From the NCBI GenBank assembly GCA_043228905.1, contig JBHGNT010000007.1, positions 14,198,001 through 14,262,000 on the forward strand: a stretch of DNA of 64,000 nt, given 5' to 3'. Each line of letters starts with the position of its first letter. Position 1 is the first letter of the stretch. The notes under the pieces are model-generated. The model worked only from the letters and a program-made list of their open reading frames with translations. It was not told the DNA's origin and did not search any database. Position numbers and translations under genes: made by a program. This DNA comes from Azolla caroliniana. Taxonomy: Eukaryota > Polypodiophyta. Shown in pieces: positions 1 to 9,800 of this stretch.

Positions 1-101
1 TCTTGTGTGGGGAGAGCACGGTAGAGTCTCCACTATTCTCCGGTTCTTTATCTGACTGGTCATTCCGACATAGCCGCTCAATTGGCCCACTTAGTCGGAA
101 T

Positions 102-417
102 GAGATAAGACTCTCATCTAGAGTACCAAATCCTTCTTCATATTCTACCTGAACCTCTCTAGGTTCACTAGCCTCATCCTCCGGAATCAGGTCTTCGTCG
201 GGAGTTGGAGTCACGAGAGAGTACCATGATTCCGACTCATCAAACTCAACATCTTGACTGAGATAAGACTCTCATCTAGAATACCAAATCCTTCTTCATA
301 TTCTACCTGAACCTCTCCAGGTTCACTAGCCTCATCCTCCGGAATCGGGTCTTCGTCGGGAGTTGGAGTCGCGAGAGAGTACCATGATGCCGACTCATCA
401 AACTCGACATCTTGACT
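102..417. repeat. Tandem duplication of about 158 bp in copia A
   Basis: Two adjacent copies, 102-259 and 260-417, differ at only a few bases. The unit covers the coding stretch after the integrase C-terminus. Because 158 is not a multiple of three, the second copy shifts the frame and produces the stop near 211. Confidence 0.9.
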
Positions 418-1017
418 TATTCGGACCTGTTTAGTCCGGGGGTTATAACACTTATACCCCTTCTGTTCATGCGAGTGGCCGATGAGTATGCACTTCTCCA
501 ACTTCGGATCTAGCTTCCTCCACTTCTCATCCGGTACATGCACATATGCTATGCTACCGAATATCCGAAGGTGTCTCAAATTCGGCTTCTGCCCGAAATA
601 TAGCTCATGTGATGACACCTTATCTCTGATCCGGTTTTGGATGTAGACGATAGTCCGAACCGCCTCATCCCAGTAGAACTTGGGCATACTCTTCTCCTCT
701 AGCATTGCGCTTCCATCGACAATCGATCGGTTCTTCATTTCGGCCACACCATTTTGTTCCGGTGTGTATCGACAGCTAAATTCTCTCCGAATTCCTTTCT
801 GTTGCAGATAACTGTTGAATTGGCTGGAAAAATATTCTTTTCCACCATCCGACCGCAGGCACTTAATCTTTCTCTCTGTTTCCCATTGAACGAAGCTTTG
901 AAGGTTCCGGAAACATTCGAAAACTTCGCTTTTCCTCTCGATGAGGTAGATCCAAGTGTGCCCGCTGTAGTCGTCGATGAAGGAGACAAAGTACTGACTC
1001 CCGCCAAGACTAACTCT
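211..1017 (-). pseudogene. Copia A integrase core and C-terminus (broken)
   Basis: The minus frame runs through the rve integrase core. The first Asp is in a SFIDDY-type motif, the second in SDGGKEY and the Glu in the NGVAE motif, followed by the C-terminal IAYVHVP and KCILIG blocks shared with copia G. The first ATG is at 747, but the same frame runs upstream without a stop to 1017, so 747 is not a true start. A TAG at 1018-1020 separates it from the zinc-binding part; copia G has CAG there. The end is altered by the 158-bp duplication. Integrase would insert element cDNA into the genome; this copy cannot be made whole. Confidence 0.85.
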
Positions 1018-1689
1018 CTATGCCAGTCCCCATACATCTGAATGGATTAAGTTGAGCTTGTTACGGCTCCGGTTTTGTTCGGTGGGGAATGGAAGCCGGT
1101 GTCGCTTCCCGAGTTGGCAGGCTTCACATATTTGGGCCTTGTGGCCACTAAATGTCAGCAAACCGAAAACAACTTGTTTCGATTGCAGGTCCTGAAGCCT
1201 TCGGTAATTGACGTGACTGATCCACTTGTGCCAAAGATCGATGTTCCGATTTGATCTTTTGTTCTTTTGCAAACATAGAGGAGCCTACGTTGTTGATGTC
1301 GAGGATGAACATCCTCCCGTTGCGACGCCCTTGCGCGATTATTCGGCCTTCTTCTTCAATGAAGCACCTGAGGTGCGTAAACCGCACCTGCATTCCCTGG
1401 TCGATGATTTGTCTGACTGACACAGGTTCTTTATGATTGTCAGAACGGGTAGTATGTTCATCAACTTTAACTTTTGTCCAACATGGCTTAAAAGGGACTT
1501 CTCCGACATGCACAATTGGGTGAGGGGTGTCGTCTCTGATTTCGACAATTCCCAGTTGTTCCGGTTTCTCTACAAATGAGAACCACTCTTCATGGCTCAT
1601 CATGTGATTAGATGCTCCAAAATCAACGTACCACACTTCATCCAATCCGGAAGTGGTCTTCTTCATCGAGTTCGCCTTATGCTTCATCA
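1018..1689 (-). pseudogene. Copia A protease and GAG-pre-integrase region (broken)
   Basis: The retropepsin active site reads D-F-G-A-S-N-H (plus 1601-1630 region) where copia elements have D-S-G-A-S, so the catalytic loop is changed. The pre-integrase zinc finger follows in another frame (LWHKWISHVNYRRL, then CEACQLGK), complete in its His-His-Cys-Cys residues. At least two frameshifts lie between 1280 and 1550: a stretch matching copia G is in one frame at 1339-1548 and in another on both sides. Confidence 0.8.
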
Positions 1690-2652
1690 TGAAGGTTGGC
1701 CCCTTTACCGGTCTTCCCGGTTCCGGATCTTTCCAATCCTTCTGCGTAGTGCGAGCTTTGCTGGTTTCCTTGTTCAGACTTGTCGGATCCGGATTTGTTT
1801 GAATTGGTGCACTTTTTCCAACACTCGCTTTCTCTGTGGCCTTTCTTGCCACAAAACCAACATTCCGTGTCGGCCTTCCCATGTCGGTTTCCGGCACCGT
1901 TTTGACTCCCCCTGCTCGTAGAGGGTTCGGAACTACTGTCGGCACTATCTCAGTGCCTTCGATTCTACTCTTGTCGGACGCCTCCATTGCGTGCCGACCC
2001 ACCTTGTCCTCCACGCCCACAAGGCTGGTCTGCCTTCGTGTACAACATCCGATTGTCCAGTTGAGTGGTCCTCGACCCACTCGCGTGGTTTTCTTCGACC
2101 ATCAGCATTGATTGCAGGTCGAAGGACGGTGGCTTCTCTCAGGTGCAGATCGCCGTCCGGATTGGCCCGTACCGTTGTACTAGAACACCAAGGCAGATTT
2201 GTACCATTTCTTCTTCGTCCACTATCACATTGATGGACCCAAGCGCGTCACAAATCTCCTTTATTTTGGTGGTCTACTCCATAACCGATGTTGTTCAACC
2301 CTTGCCAGATGTTGTTCAGCTCTTGCCAAAACTGCAACTTATGGGTTGCGTTACTTGCAGTGAAAATATTCCAAAGATTTTCCCAAGCCTCCTCCGACAT
2401 TTTCGCATCCTTGATGTAGTCGAGCATCTAATCATGAACACGAGACGCGAGGCAATAAAGCACTCTACTAGCTCCTTGTTCCCATGCCGGGAAGTCCTTG
2501 TGTGCCGGCTCCGGTGCTACCTCCTTAGCTCCTTCCGCATAGCTCCAATATCCATGCCCCAACAAGTACTGGTGCATTTTATACGACCAGGACACATAGT
2601 TGCTCCGGTCAAATTTTTCTGTGGGAAGCGAACTTGCCATACCTTTTTCCAT
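1690..2652 (-). pseudogene. Copia A Gag (broken)
   Basis: The start at 2652 gives MEKGMASSLPTEKFDRSNY, aligning with the Gag N-terminus of copia G. A CCHC zinc knuckle (C-X2-C-X4-H-X4-C, CWFCGKKGHRESEC) lies at about 1808-1860. It is in a different frame from the long open frame through the area, which at that point is a shadow. Gag packages element RNA; its N-terminal half matches copia G but is shifted and interrupted at about 2428. Confidence 0.78.
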
Positions 2653-2704
2653 CTCGATCCTCTACTGTTCTTCATCGAGTGTTAGGGTTTGTCTTTGAAA
2701 GCAT

Positions 2705-4561
2705 TGTCGTGTGGTTTTTCACACACGATATGAAAACTAGTAAAATAATTATTTACGATTAGCTTAATATATGGATATAGAAAGATAGATGTGCTCAAGA
2801 GCTTCATAGCGTATTTTACTACGCATAAAACAAATAAACAAGTATCAAGTTATGTGAGTGTGAAGTTTTAAGAAAAGAAAAGAAAAGACAAAACTGTGAG
2901 ATATCCCACATAGATAGGACAACATTGGAACCCATAATATATAAGGGAAACCAAAACATATTCATTCTACCAATGTGTGGAGCATAGAATGTTCAAGGTG
3001 ACTTGGGCTACATTATGTGGTGTGCACGCTTCGGGCGTACGCGTGTGTGCATGGCTATGTGGATGTTTTCGGATGTATGCACGCATGAACGTCTTTGGAT
3101 GTATGCGCGTGTGCAAGTTTCGGGCGTACGCGTGGACGTTTCGGACGGACGCGTATGTGCAGACGAGCCCGCGCACGCGTGTGTGCGCACGCGCGCAAGC
3201 GTGGATGCGTACACTACGGCGCGGTCGAGACTTTTGCGCGCGGATTCGTACACAGTGCGGGTTGGATGTGCGCGCGCGTGGATGCGTACACTACGGTGCG
3301 GTCGGGACGCGCGCATGCGTGGATGCGTACACTACGGCGCGGTCGGGATGGGCGCGGTCAAGACGGGCGCATAGGGTTTAGGGCGCGCAAGCGTGGATGG
3401 GTACACTACGGCGCGGTCGAGACTTTTGCGCGCGGATTCGTACACAGTGCGGGTTGGATGTGCGCGCGCGTGGATGCGTACACTACGGCGCGGTCGGGAC
3501 GTGCGCATGCGTGGATGCATACACTACGGCGCGGTCGGGACGCACGCATGCGTGGATGTGTACACTACTACGCGGTTGGGACTTCTGCGCGCAAACGCGT
3601 CTATGGTTTGGTTGCGAAGCACGTACGGATTGCGCACGTGTGTGCACATGCGTGGATGCGTACACTACGGCGCGGTCGAGACTTTTGCGAGCGGATGCGT
3701 ACATGATGTGGGTTGGACGTGCGCGCACGTGGATGCTTACACTACGGCGCAGTCAAGACATTTGCGAGCGGATGCGTACACAATGTGGGTTGGACGCGCG
3801 CGCACGTGGATGCGTACACTACGGCGCGGTTGGGACGCGCGCATGCGTGGATGCGTACACTACTACGCGGTCGAGACTTCTGCTTGCGGACGCGTCTACG
3901 GTTTGGTTGCGACGCACGTACGGATTGCGCACGGGCTAAACTTTATGGATGATTGTGTCATTTGGCCGAATTATACGAACAATCGCATGCAACCAAAAGC
4001 CAAGGCCATGCAACTAAAAGTAAAAGGCATGCATCTAAAAATGGAAGCATGCAACTAAAAGGAGAGGCCAGGCAACTAAAAATAGAGGCCATCCAACTAA
4101 AAGTGGGCATGCAAAGTAACATTGGGGAGGAGGATCAACGAGGAGCTCGATATATATCCCATTTTTTCCCTCCTAGTTTTATTTTTTTCCCCTTCTTTCT
4201 TCTTCCCTCTCGGATTCGAGAAACAAATTATCTCACATATTGATATCAAACTCCTAGCTTTGTTTACTCGATCTTTCTGGTCAAAAATTATCTCTCGTAT
4301 TCTTATCGGACCACTCCTTGCATGGTTGTTGGCTCCTTTCTTTGAAAAATTAATCTCTCATTTCCATACCCAACCCATTGTAACACGATTCTCAAATTAT
4401 AAAGAATCGATTTTCTTTTGCAATAAACTAATGATTTGTCTCTCCCACTTGTCTTATGCTTAAAACTTGCTTTTGTTGTACATGTTGCTCTAAATCCTTC
4501 TAGTCCATAACCCCGGCGGTTCTACCTCACGATCCGCACATAGTGACGCATTTTCACGACA
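2705..4561 (+). repeat. Gypsy A 5' LTR (1857 bp, expanded)
   Basis: It opens with an 11-bp inverted pair around GTGTG/CACAC and ends with CACGACA. It is about 570 bp longer than the 3' LTR of the same element, and nearly all the excess is the minisatellite at 3195-3935. A second repeat region of five or six imperfect 21-bp units (GGCATGCAACTAAAAG type) lies at about 3985-4115 and is equally long in both LTRs. Confidence 0.9.
3195..3935 (+). repeat. GC-rich minisatellite in gypsy A 5' LTR
   Basis: The core GTGGATGCGTACACTAC occurs 11 times, with small changes, starting at 3201, 3278, 3319, 3393, 3470, 3511, 3552, 3652, 3729, 3806 and 3847. Spacing is mostly 41 or 77 bp, so there is a short unit and a longer one with a 36-bp insert. 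Alternating CG/CA runs (GCGCGCGCG) are frequent. The 3' LTR has three cores (16347, 16424, 16465) with spacings of 77 and 41. Confidence 0.92.
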
Positions 4562-4569
4562 TAATTAAG

Positions 4570-4587
4570 TGGTGAACCCGACGTGAA
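4570..4587 (+). other. Gypsy A primer binding site
   Basis: TGGTGAACCCGACGTGAA begins 8 bp after the 5' LTR. The same 18 bases stand after the gypsy D 5' LTR, and a one-base variant after that of gypsy B. It has the form of a site complementary to a tRNA 3' end (TGG pairs with CCA); which tRNA is not clear. Confidence 0.75.
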
Positions 4588-4618
4588 AGAGGCGGTAGGA
4601 AGGATATCAAGTGCAACA

Positions 4619-6089
4619 ATGGCTTCAACAAGCGGAACTCAAGGAGAGAAATTAACGAAAGGTATGGTGTCCGTAGTGGAATACATGCTGAAGGTGAGAG
4701 ATCGAGAAGCTTTAATCGACAAAGCTGTTGATCGTACGGTCGAGATAGCTGGACAATTTGGTGGCAAGAACATCAGGGATTTTCTTGCTACCTATCGGAA
4801 CAAGATGCAACAAAGGGATGTCAACGATCTCAAACAAATTTCTAGCTTCAAACGCGTGGTGGAACCACGGATCCGTGAGCGCATCATGGAGATCCAAAGC
4901 GAGCATGCAACTTGGGCGGAGTTCGAAAAGGCACTTCTCGCCAAATACATGCTTGAAGACGCATCGCGGATGACTCGACATACGCTAATGTCTTGGATCG
5001 AGAAGAAAGGGAAGAATATGTGTGTGTCTGGAGTATATGCCGAATTTGACCAGAAGTATAACCGACTTCCGAGTGTTGATCAATGAGTTCTCGATGGAGA
5101 TAGAGTCCTACTATTCCTGAAGGCAGTGGATGCGAAAGATCGGCGTGAATTGGGTAACTTTTTGGAGGATGAAACACAACCAAATGGCTTGGTAGCGAAC
5201 TGGGTGGCAGTGAAGAAGACTTGTAGCCGTCTTGATAAGCGTCGACAATGGCAAGAGGAAACTGATATGGAGAATCCACAATCGTGGAGGAGGAATGCAC
5301 CTGTGACGATTGAGTCTAACAAGCCGATCAACAATTTTGACAAGAAAGTGATAGAGGAATCTATAATCGAAGAGCTCTCCAAGAAGTTTGAAGCGGTATT
5401 GCTGGCCAACTTAGGTCGACGCGGGCCGAAGGGAAAAGAAGCGTATAGATGTGTGTGGTGTGACCGTTTCGAACACTCGCGAAGGGAGTGCACTCCCTTG
5501 CAAGACGCAATTCGCAAGAATGTTGTCTATTTGGACAGCAACATGATCCACTTGAGTGAGACCCGAAACCCACTACGAGTGAACTTCGGAAGAGGCGGGC
5601 TGAAAAAGATTGTGGAAGAGGAAGATGCAAGGCATGTGGAAGCCATGCACTACGCCGCATCGGTGAGAATACGAGTTGGAAGAGAGAACCTAAAGACGAT
5701 CAAGCCAGGAGTTGGGTTTTGGCCAACGGTATTCGAGTGTGAAAAGAAAGGAAAAATAGATTTGGAGGATCTCAAACATGTTGATCGGAATGTGCAACGA
5801 GTAACCGGAATGTCGGATCCAGTCGACGATAACACAAGCTTTGCGGAGGTTATGTGTGACAACTATGAGGCTCTTGTCGAAAAGAAGAGGAAAAGAACCG
5901 GTGAAGAAGATGGCACCTCAAAGCGTCACAATACAAGGAATGCAAGGAAAGAAGGACAAGCCCAACCTACGCCACGAAAAGAGATAGGAGAAACAAGCAT
6001 GAAGCCTGGTGGATCGAGCCAACCTTCTCGGATGGAAGTCGATGAATCTGTGAAGAAAGGAAAGGAACGAGTGGCGTTGACTTACAAGC
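4619..6089 (+). pseudogene. Gypsy A Gag (one stop, cut by copia C)
   Basis: The first ATG after the primer binding site is at 4619 (MASTSGTQGEK). One frame runs to 6089 with a single TGA at 5084-5086. Residues of the retrotransposon Gag type are followed by a CCHC knuckle, CVWCDRFEHSRREC, at about 5448-5490, matching gypsy B and D. The frame is cut inside the C-terminal part by the copia C 5' LTR and resumes at 11699. Gag would form the particle and bind RNA. Confidence 0.85.
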
Positions 6090-6847
6090 TGTTGGGATTT
6101 CGGTCCCTCCGGATGGGATGTCCGGAGATGAATGACGGCAAGCCCGGTTACGGTTACGGAACCGGATGAAGATACAGGTCCGGTGAGCGCACTCTCCGGA
6201 TGATGAAGAATACCCGGTATGAAGCCGGATGAAGAGTACCCGGATACGGATCCGGATGATGAAGTACCCGGATACGGATCCGGATGATGAAGACCCCGGC
6301 ATGAAGCCGGATGACGAAGACCTGGCTACGGAGCCGGATGACGAAGACCTGGCTACGGAGCCGGATGATGAATGTACCCGGAGAGAGATCCGGATGCGGG
6401 GACATATTTGTGAATATGTTTGCCAAGGGCCCTTGTGGCTATATTTGTAAATAGCCGGAAAGTCATATGTGTATAAATATGACTTAGGGCAAACAGTTTT
6501 AGTTGCTGCTCATTTTCTGTTTTCACTTAGAGGGAGCGAAGTGAGAGCAGCCGAGAGAGAGAGAGAGTGAGAGAAACGAGGAGGTCGTTGCCTCTGTGTA
6601 TTACCGCCGCCTGTGGCGAGGACAGCGAGCTCAAGGTCGTCGCCTTGCAGCTCGCCATTGTATACTTCTCTGTATAGTGTTGGTTTGGAGTCTTGTACTC
6701 CCGTGGTTTTTCCCGTTTAGGGTTTTCCACGTTAATCCCTGTGTTATCGTGTCTCTCTCTGTGTTTCCTATTTTCTACTGCATTGATTCGCGATTTCTCG
6801 GTTGTGGCCGGAACGACGAAGGCGAATCGGAGCGTTGATTCGCAACA
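6090..6847 (+). repeat. Copia C 5' LTR (758 bp)
   Basis: The U3 part is full of CCGGAT-containing repeats, including two near-identical 27-28-bp copies at about 6238-6292 and two of the unit containing GACCTGGCTACGGAGCCG at about 6328-6381. A TATA box, TATAAATA, is at 6472-6479. A short (GA)n stretch follows at about 6555-6575 in the presumed transcribed leader. Open frames here are by-products of repeat composition. Confidence 0.95.
6472..6479 (+). promoter_or_regulatory. Copia C LTR TATA box
   Basis: TATAAATA lies in the 5' LTR, with the identical site at about 11318-11325 in the 3' LTR. It is the best core-promoter match in the LTR, so the transcript should start about 30 bp downstream, near 6505. 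Confidence 0.65.
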
Positions 6848-6850
6848 AAG

Positions 6851-6862
6851 TGGTATCAGAGC
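6851..6862 (+). other. Copia C primer binding site
   Basis: TGGTATCAGAGC, three bases after the LTR, is the standard plant copia site complementary to the 3' end of initiator methionine tRNA. Confidence 0.93.
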
Positions 6863-6878
6863 GACGGCAGTGCAGAAA

Positions 6879-9800
6879 ATGGAAGGCGGCAGCAGCGGGC
6901 AGCCGGGGATGATGGTGCTGAATGCGCAGAACTACGCCGACTGGAAGATCAAGATGGAGGATCTTCTGATTGTTCGGGACCTGTACGAACCGATTGACAG
7001 GTCGGAAATACCGAAGGGGGTACTTGAGACGGAATGGAGGCTTCTGAACCGGAAAGCCGTTGCAACCATTCGGCAATACGTCGATGTAAGTGTTCTGCAA
7101 CATGTGGCGAACGACACCAACGCATACGAGATGTGGCGGAAGCTGTCGGGCCTCTACGAGAGGAAGAATGCGTTGAACCGGACCTCCCTGATGAGGAAGA
7201 TAGTGAACCTCAAGTACCGGGACGGCGAGAGCATGGTGGAACACGTAAGCACGTTCATGGGATTCGTGAACCAGCTTGCGGCAATCAAGTTCCCGCTGGA
7301 GGATGCAATGCAAGCCATCATTCTGATGTGTACATTGCCGGAAAGTTGGGAGAACTTGGTGGTGACTCTCAGCACCTCCTGCACCGAAGATAACTTGTCT
7401 TTACAAACGGTAAAGACAAGTATTTTGAACGAAGAAGCGCGTCGGAGAGATAAAGAACCGGCCTCCGACTCGAAGGCGCTGCTTACCGAATCGGAACGGG
7501 GAAGACAATGGAACCGGAGTCCGCAAAGACGGGAGAAGTCGGGGACCCAGTCGCAGTCAAGAGGAAGACCCACATGCTTCCACTGTGGGAAGCCGGGGCA
7601 CTTCCGGAAGAATTGTCGGCATTACCGAAAAGACAACGGAGCCGACGACACCGATTCGAAGAAGTCACCGGAGCGAAATGGTGCATACCGGGGAGCCACG
7701 GACCGGAGAGGTTCGGATCGGCGAGGGCAGGACCGGAAAGGAACGACGGCACTCACGGCAAGTGAAGAGGAGATCATGCTCATTACCGAAGAGAGGGAGC
7801 TGAACCTTGCCGGAGAAGAGATGACCTGGGTGGTCGATTCCGGAGCGTCGTTCCACCTGACCCCGGAGAAGAAATACTTCTCATCCTACACAGCCGGTGA
7901 GCATGGCTGTGTCCGGATGGGAAATGAAGGTACGTGCCGGATTGCCGGCATAGGAGACGTGTGGCTGATGACATCAACCGGATGCAAGATGCTGCTGAAG
8001 GATGTCCGGCACGTTCCGGAGGTTCGATTGAACCTGATTTCGGCCGGGAGTCTAGACGATGAAGGCTACACGGGTAGTATCCGGAACGGTGTCATGAAGT
8101 TCAGCAAAGGGAGCCTGATAGTGGCTCGGGCCCGGAAGGTCAACACACTGTACCTTATGAATGCCCGGTTGTGTCCGGAAGAGTTGAACGTGGCAGCCGA
8201 CACTGCCGGTGAGCTGTGGCACAAGAGACTGTGCCACATGAGTGAGAAGGGGATGAAGAGGCTTGCAGAAGACAACCTCATTCCAGTGAAGCATGTGCAC
8301 CTGGAGAAGTGCACCGATTGCCTGGCCGGTAAACAGAACCGAACCTCCTTCCACTCAAGGCCACCGACGAGACGTAGTGCACCATTGGAGTTGGTGCACA
8401 CTGATGTGTGTCAGGTAGAAACGAAGTCACATGGCGGAGCCCAGTACTTCGTAACATTCATAGATGACCACAGCCGGAAGCTGTGGACGGCACCGCTGAA
8501 GACAAAGGACCAAGTATTGTCCGTCTTCAAAGAACTCCACGCGAGAGTGGAAAGGGAATCCGGCAAGAAGCTGAAAGCGATACGAGCGGATAACGGAGGG
8601 GAATACCGGGGGCAGTTCCAGGAGTACTGTCGCTCGAAGGGAATCCGGCTCGAGTTTACTGTGCCGAAGACGCCGGAACTGAACGGGCTGGCCGAGAGGA
8701 TGAACCGGACCATAATGGAGAGGGTCCGGAGTATGCTAGCACATGCGAAACTACCCAAGGGATTTTGGGCCGAGGCAATGTCGACGGCGACATACGTGAT
8801 AAACAGATCACCCTCAGTACCTTTGGACGGGGACACGCCGCAGAAAGTGTGGACCGGTAAGGAAGTGTCCTACCGGCACCTGAAGGTGTTCGGGTGTCTC
8901 GCATACGTGCATGTGGCAAAGGACCGGAGAGGAAAGCTAGATCCAAAGACCCGGCCATGCATATTCCTCGGTTACGGCGACGACGAGTTCGGCTACCGAG
9001 TATGGGACCCGGTCGACAAGAAGATATTCAGGAGTAGAGATATCATCTTCATGGAGGACAAGACACTCGCCGACTGGGAGTCGGAGAAGAAGATGAAGAG
9101 CTCCAAGTCGACCGGTGAGGATCAACTCTACGAGGAGCAGTCCCGACCGGCAAGGGACCGGTTAGCACTCGAGGATCCGGCCGAAGACGGTGAAGAAATA
9201 GAACCGGCCGAAGAAGATGAAAATGATACCGGAACCGGCCCCGATCCCGAAATGGATTCGGATGAAGAAGAATCGGAAGAACCGTTTACCGAAGCTCCGG
9301 AACGGAGATATCCTCTAAGAGAGAGAAGGGCCCCCCGGAGATTTCCGGAACCAGAGCACGTGCTGCTAACCGACGAAGGGGAGCCGGAGAGCTTTGAAGA
9401 AGCAAAGCATGACACCCAGAGCCGCAGGTGGTTGAGTGCCATGCAGGACGAGATGGATTCCCTGCATGAGAACCACACATATGAACTTGTGGAGTTGCCG
9501 AAAGGAAAGTGGGCACTTCGAAACAAGTGGGTGTTCAAGCTGAAACCGGAAGATGCCGGAAACCCCCCGAGATACAAAGCCAGGATCGTGGTGAAGGGGC
9601 TCCAGCAGAAGAAGGGCGTCGACTTCGACGAGATATTTGCCCCGGTAGTGAAGATGACCTCCATCCGGACGGTGCTGAGCATAGCGGCAAGCATGGACCT
9701 CGAGGTAGAACAGATGGACGTGAAGACGGCATTCCTTCACGGTGACCTCGAAGAAGAGACCTACATGCAGCAACCGGAAGGATTCGAGAAGAAAGGGAAG

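Larger units (their letters stand above)
1..2704 (-). mobile_element. Copia A, main part (gag, protease, integrase), cut at its 5' side
   Basis: This is the body of a Ty1/copia element read on the minus strand; its 3' part (reverse transcriptase, RNase H, 3' LTR) lies left of the window. It stops at 2704, where gypsy A begins. Its leader, primer binding site and 5' LTR reappear in the same orientation at 24303-24783, so gypsy A and gypsy B separated the two parts. Gag, protease and integrase closely resemble copia G, which gave the frame. Stops and frameshifts show it is dead. Confidence 0.88.

Noticed and set aside
735-1041. Open frames opposite or shifted to the copia A integrase
   Set aside because: The integrase core is in another frame of the minus strand, so these are shadows.
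3195-3935. A CRISPR-like array
   Set aside because: Spacing is 41 or 77 bp with similar, not unique, spacers, no cas genes, and it is in a plant LTR.
2977-4058. Several overlapping open frames of 100-220 codons, both strands
   Set aside because: They are produced by the gypsy A LTR minisatellite, which is open in several frames at once. No motif or coding pattern is seen.
6693-6878. Upstream extension of the copia C frame by 62 codons
   Set aside because: It lies in the LTR and primer site; the ATG at 6879 after the primer site is the natural start.
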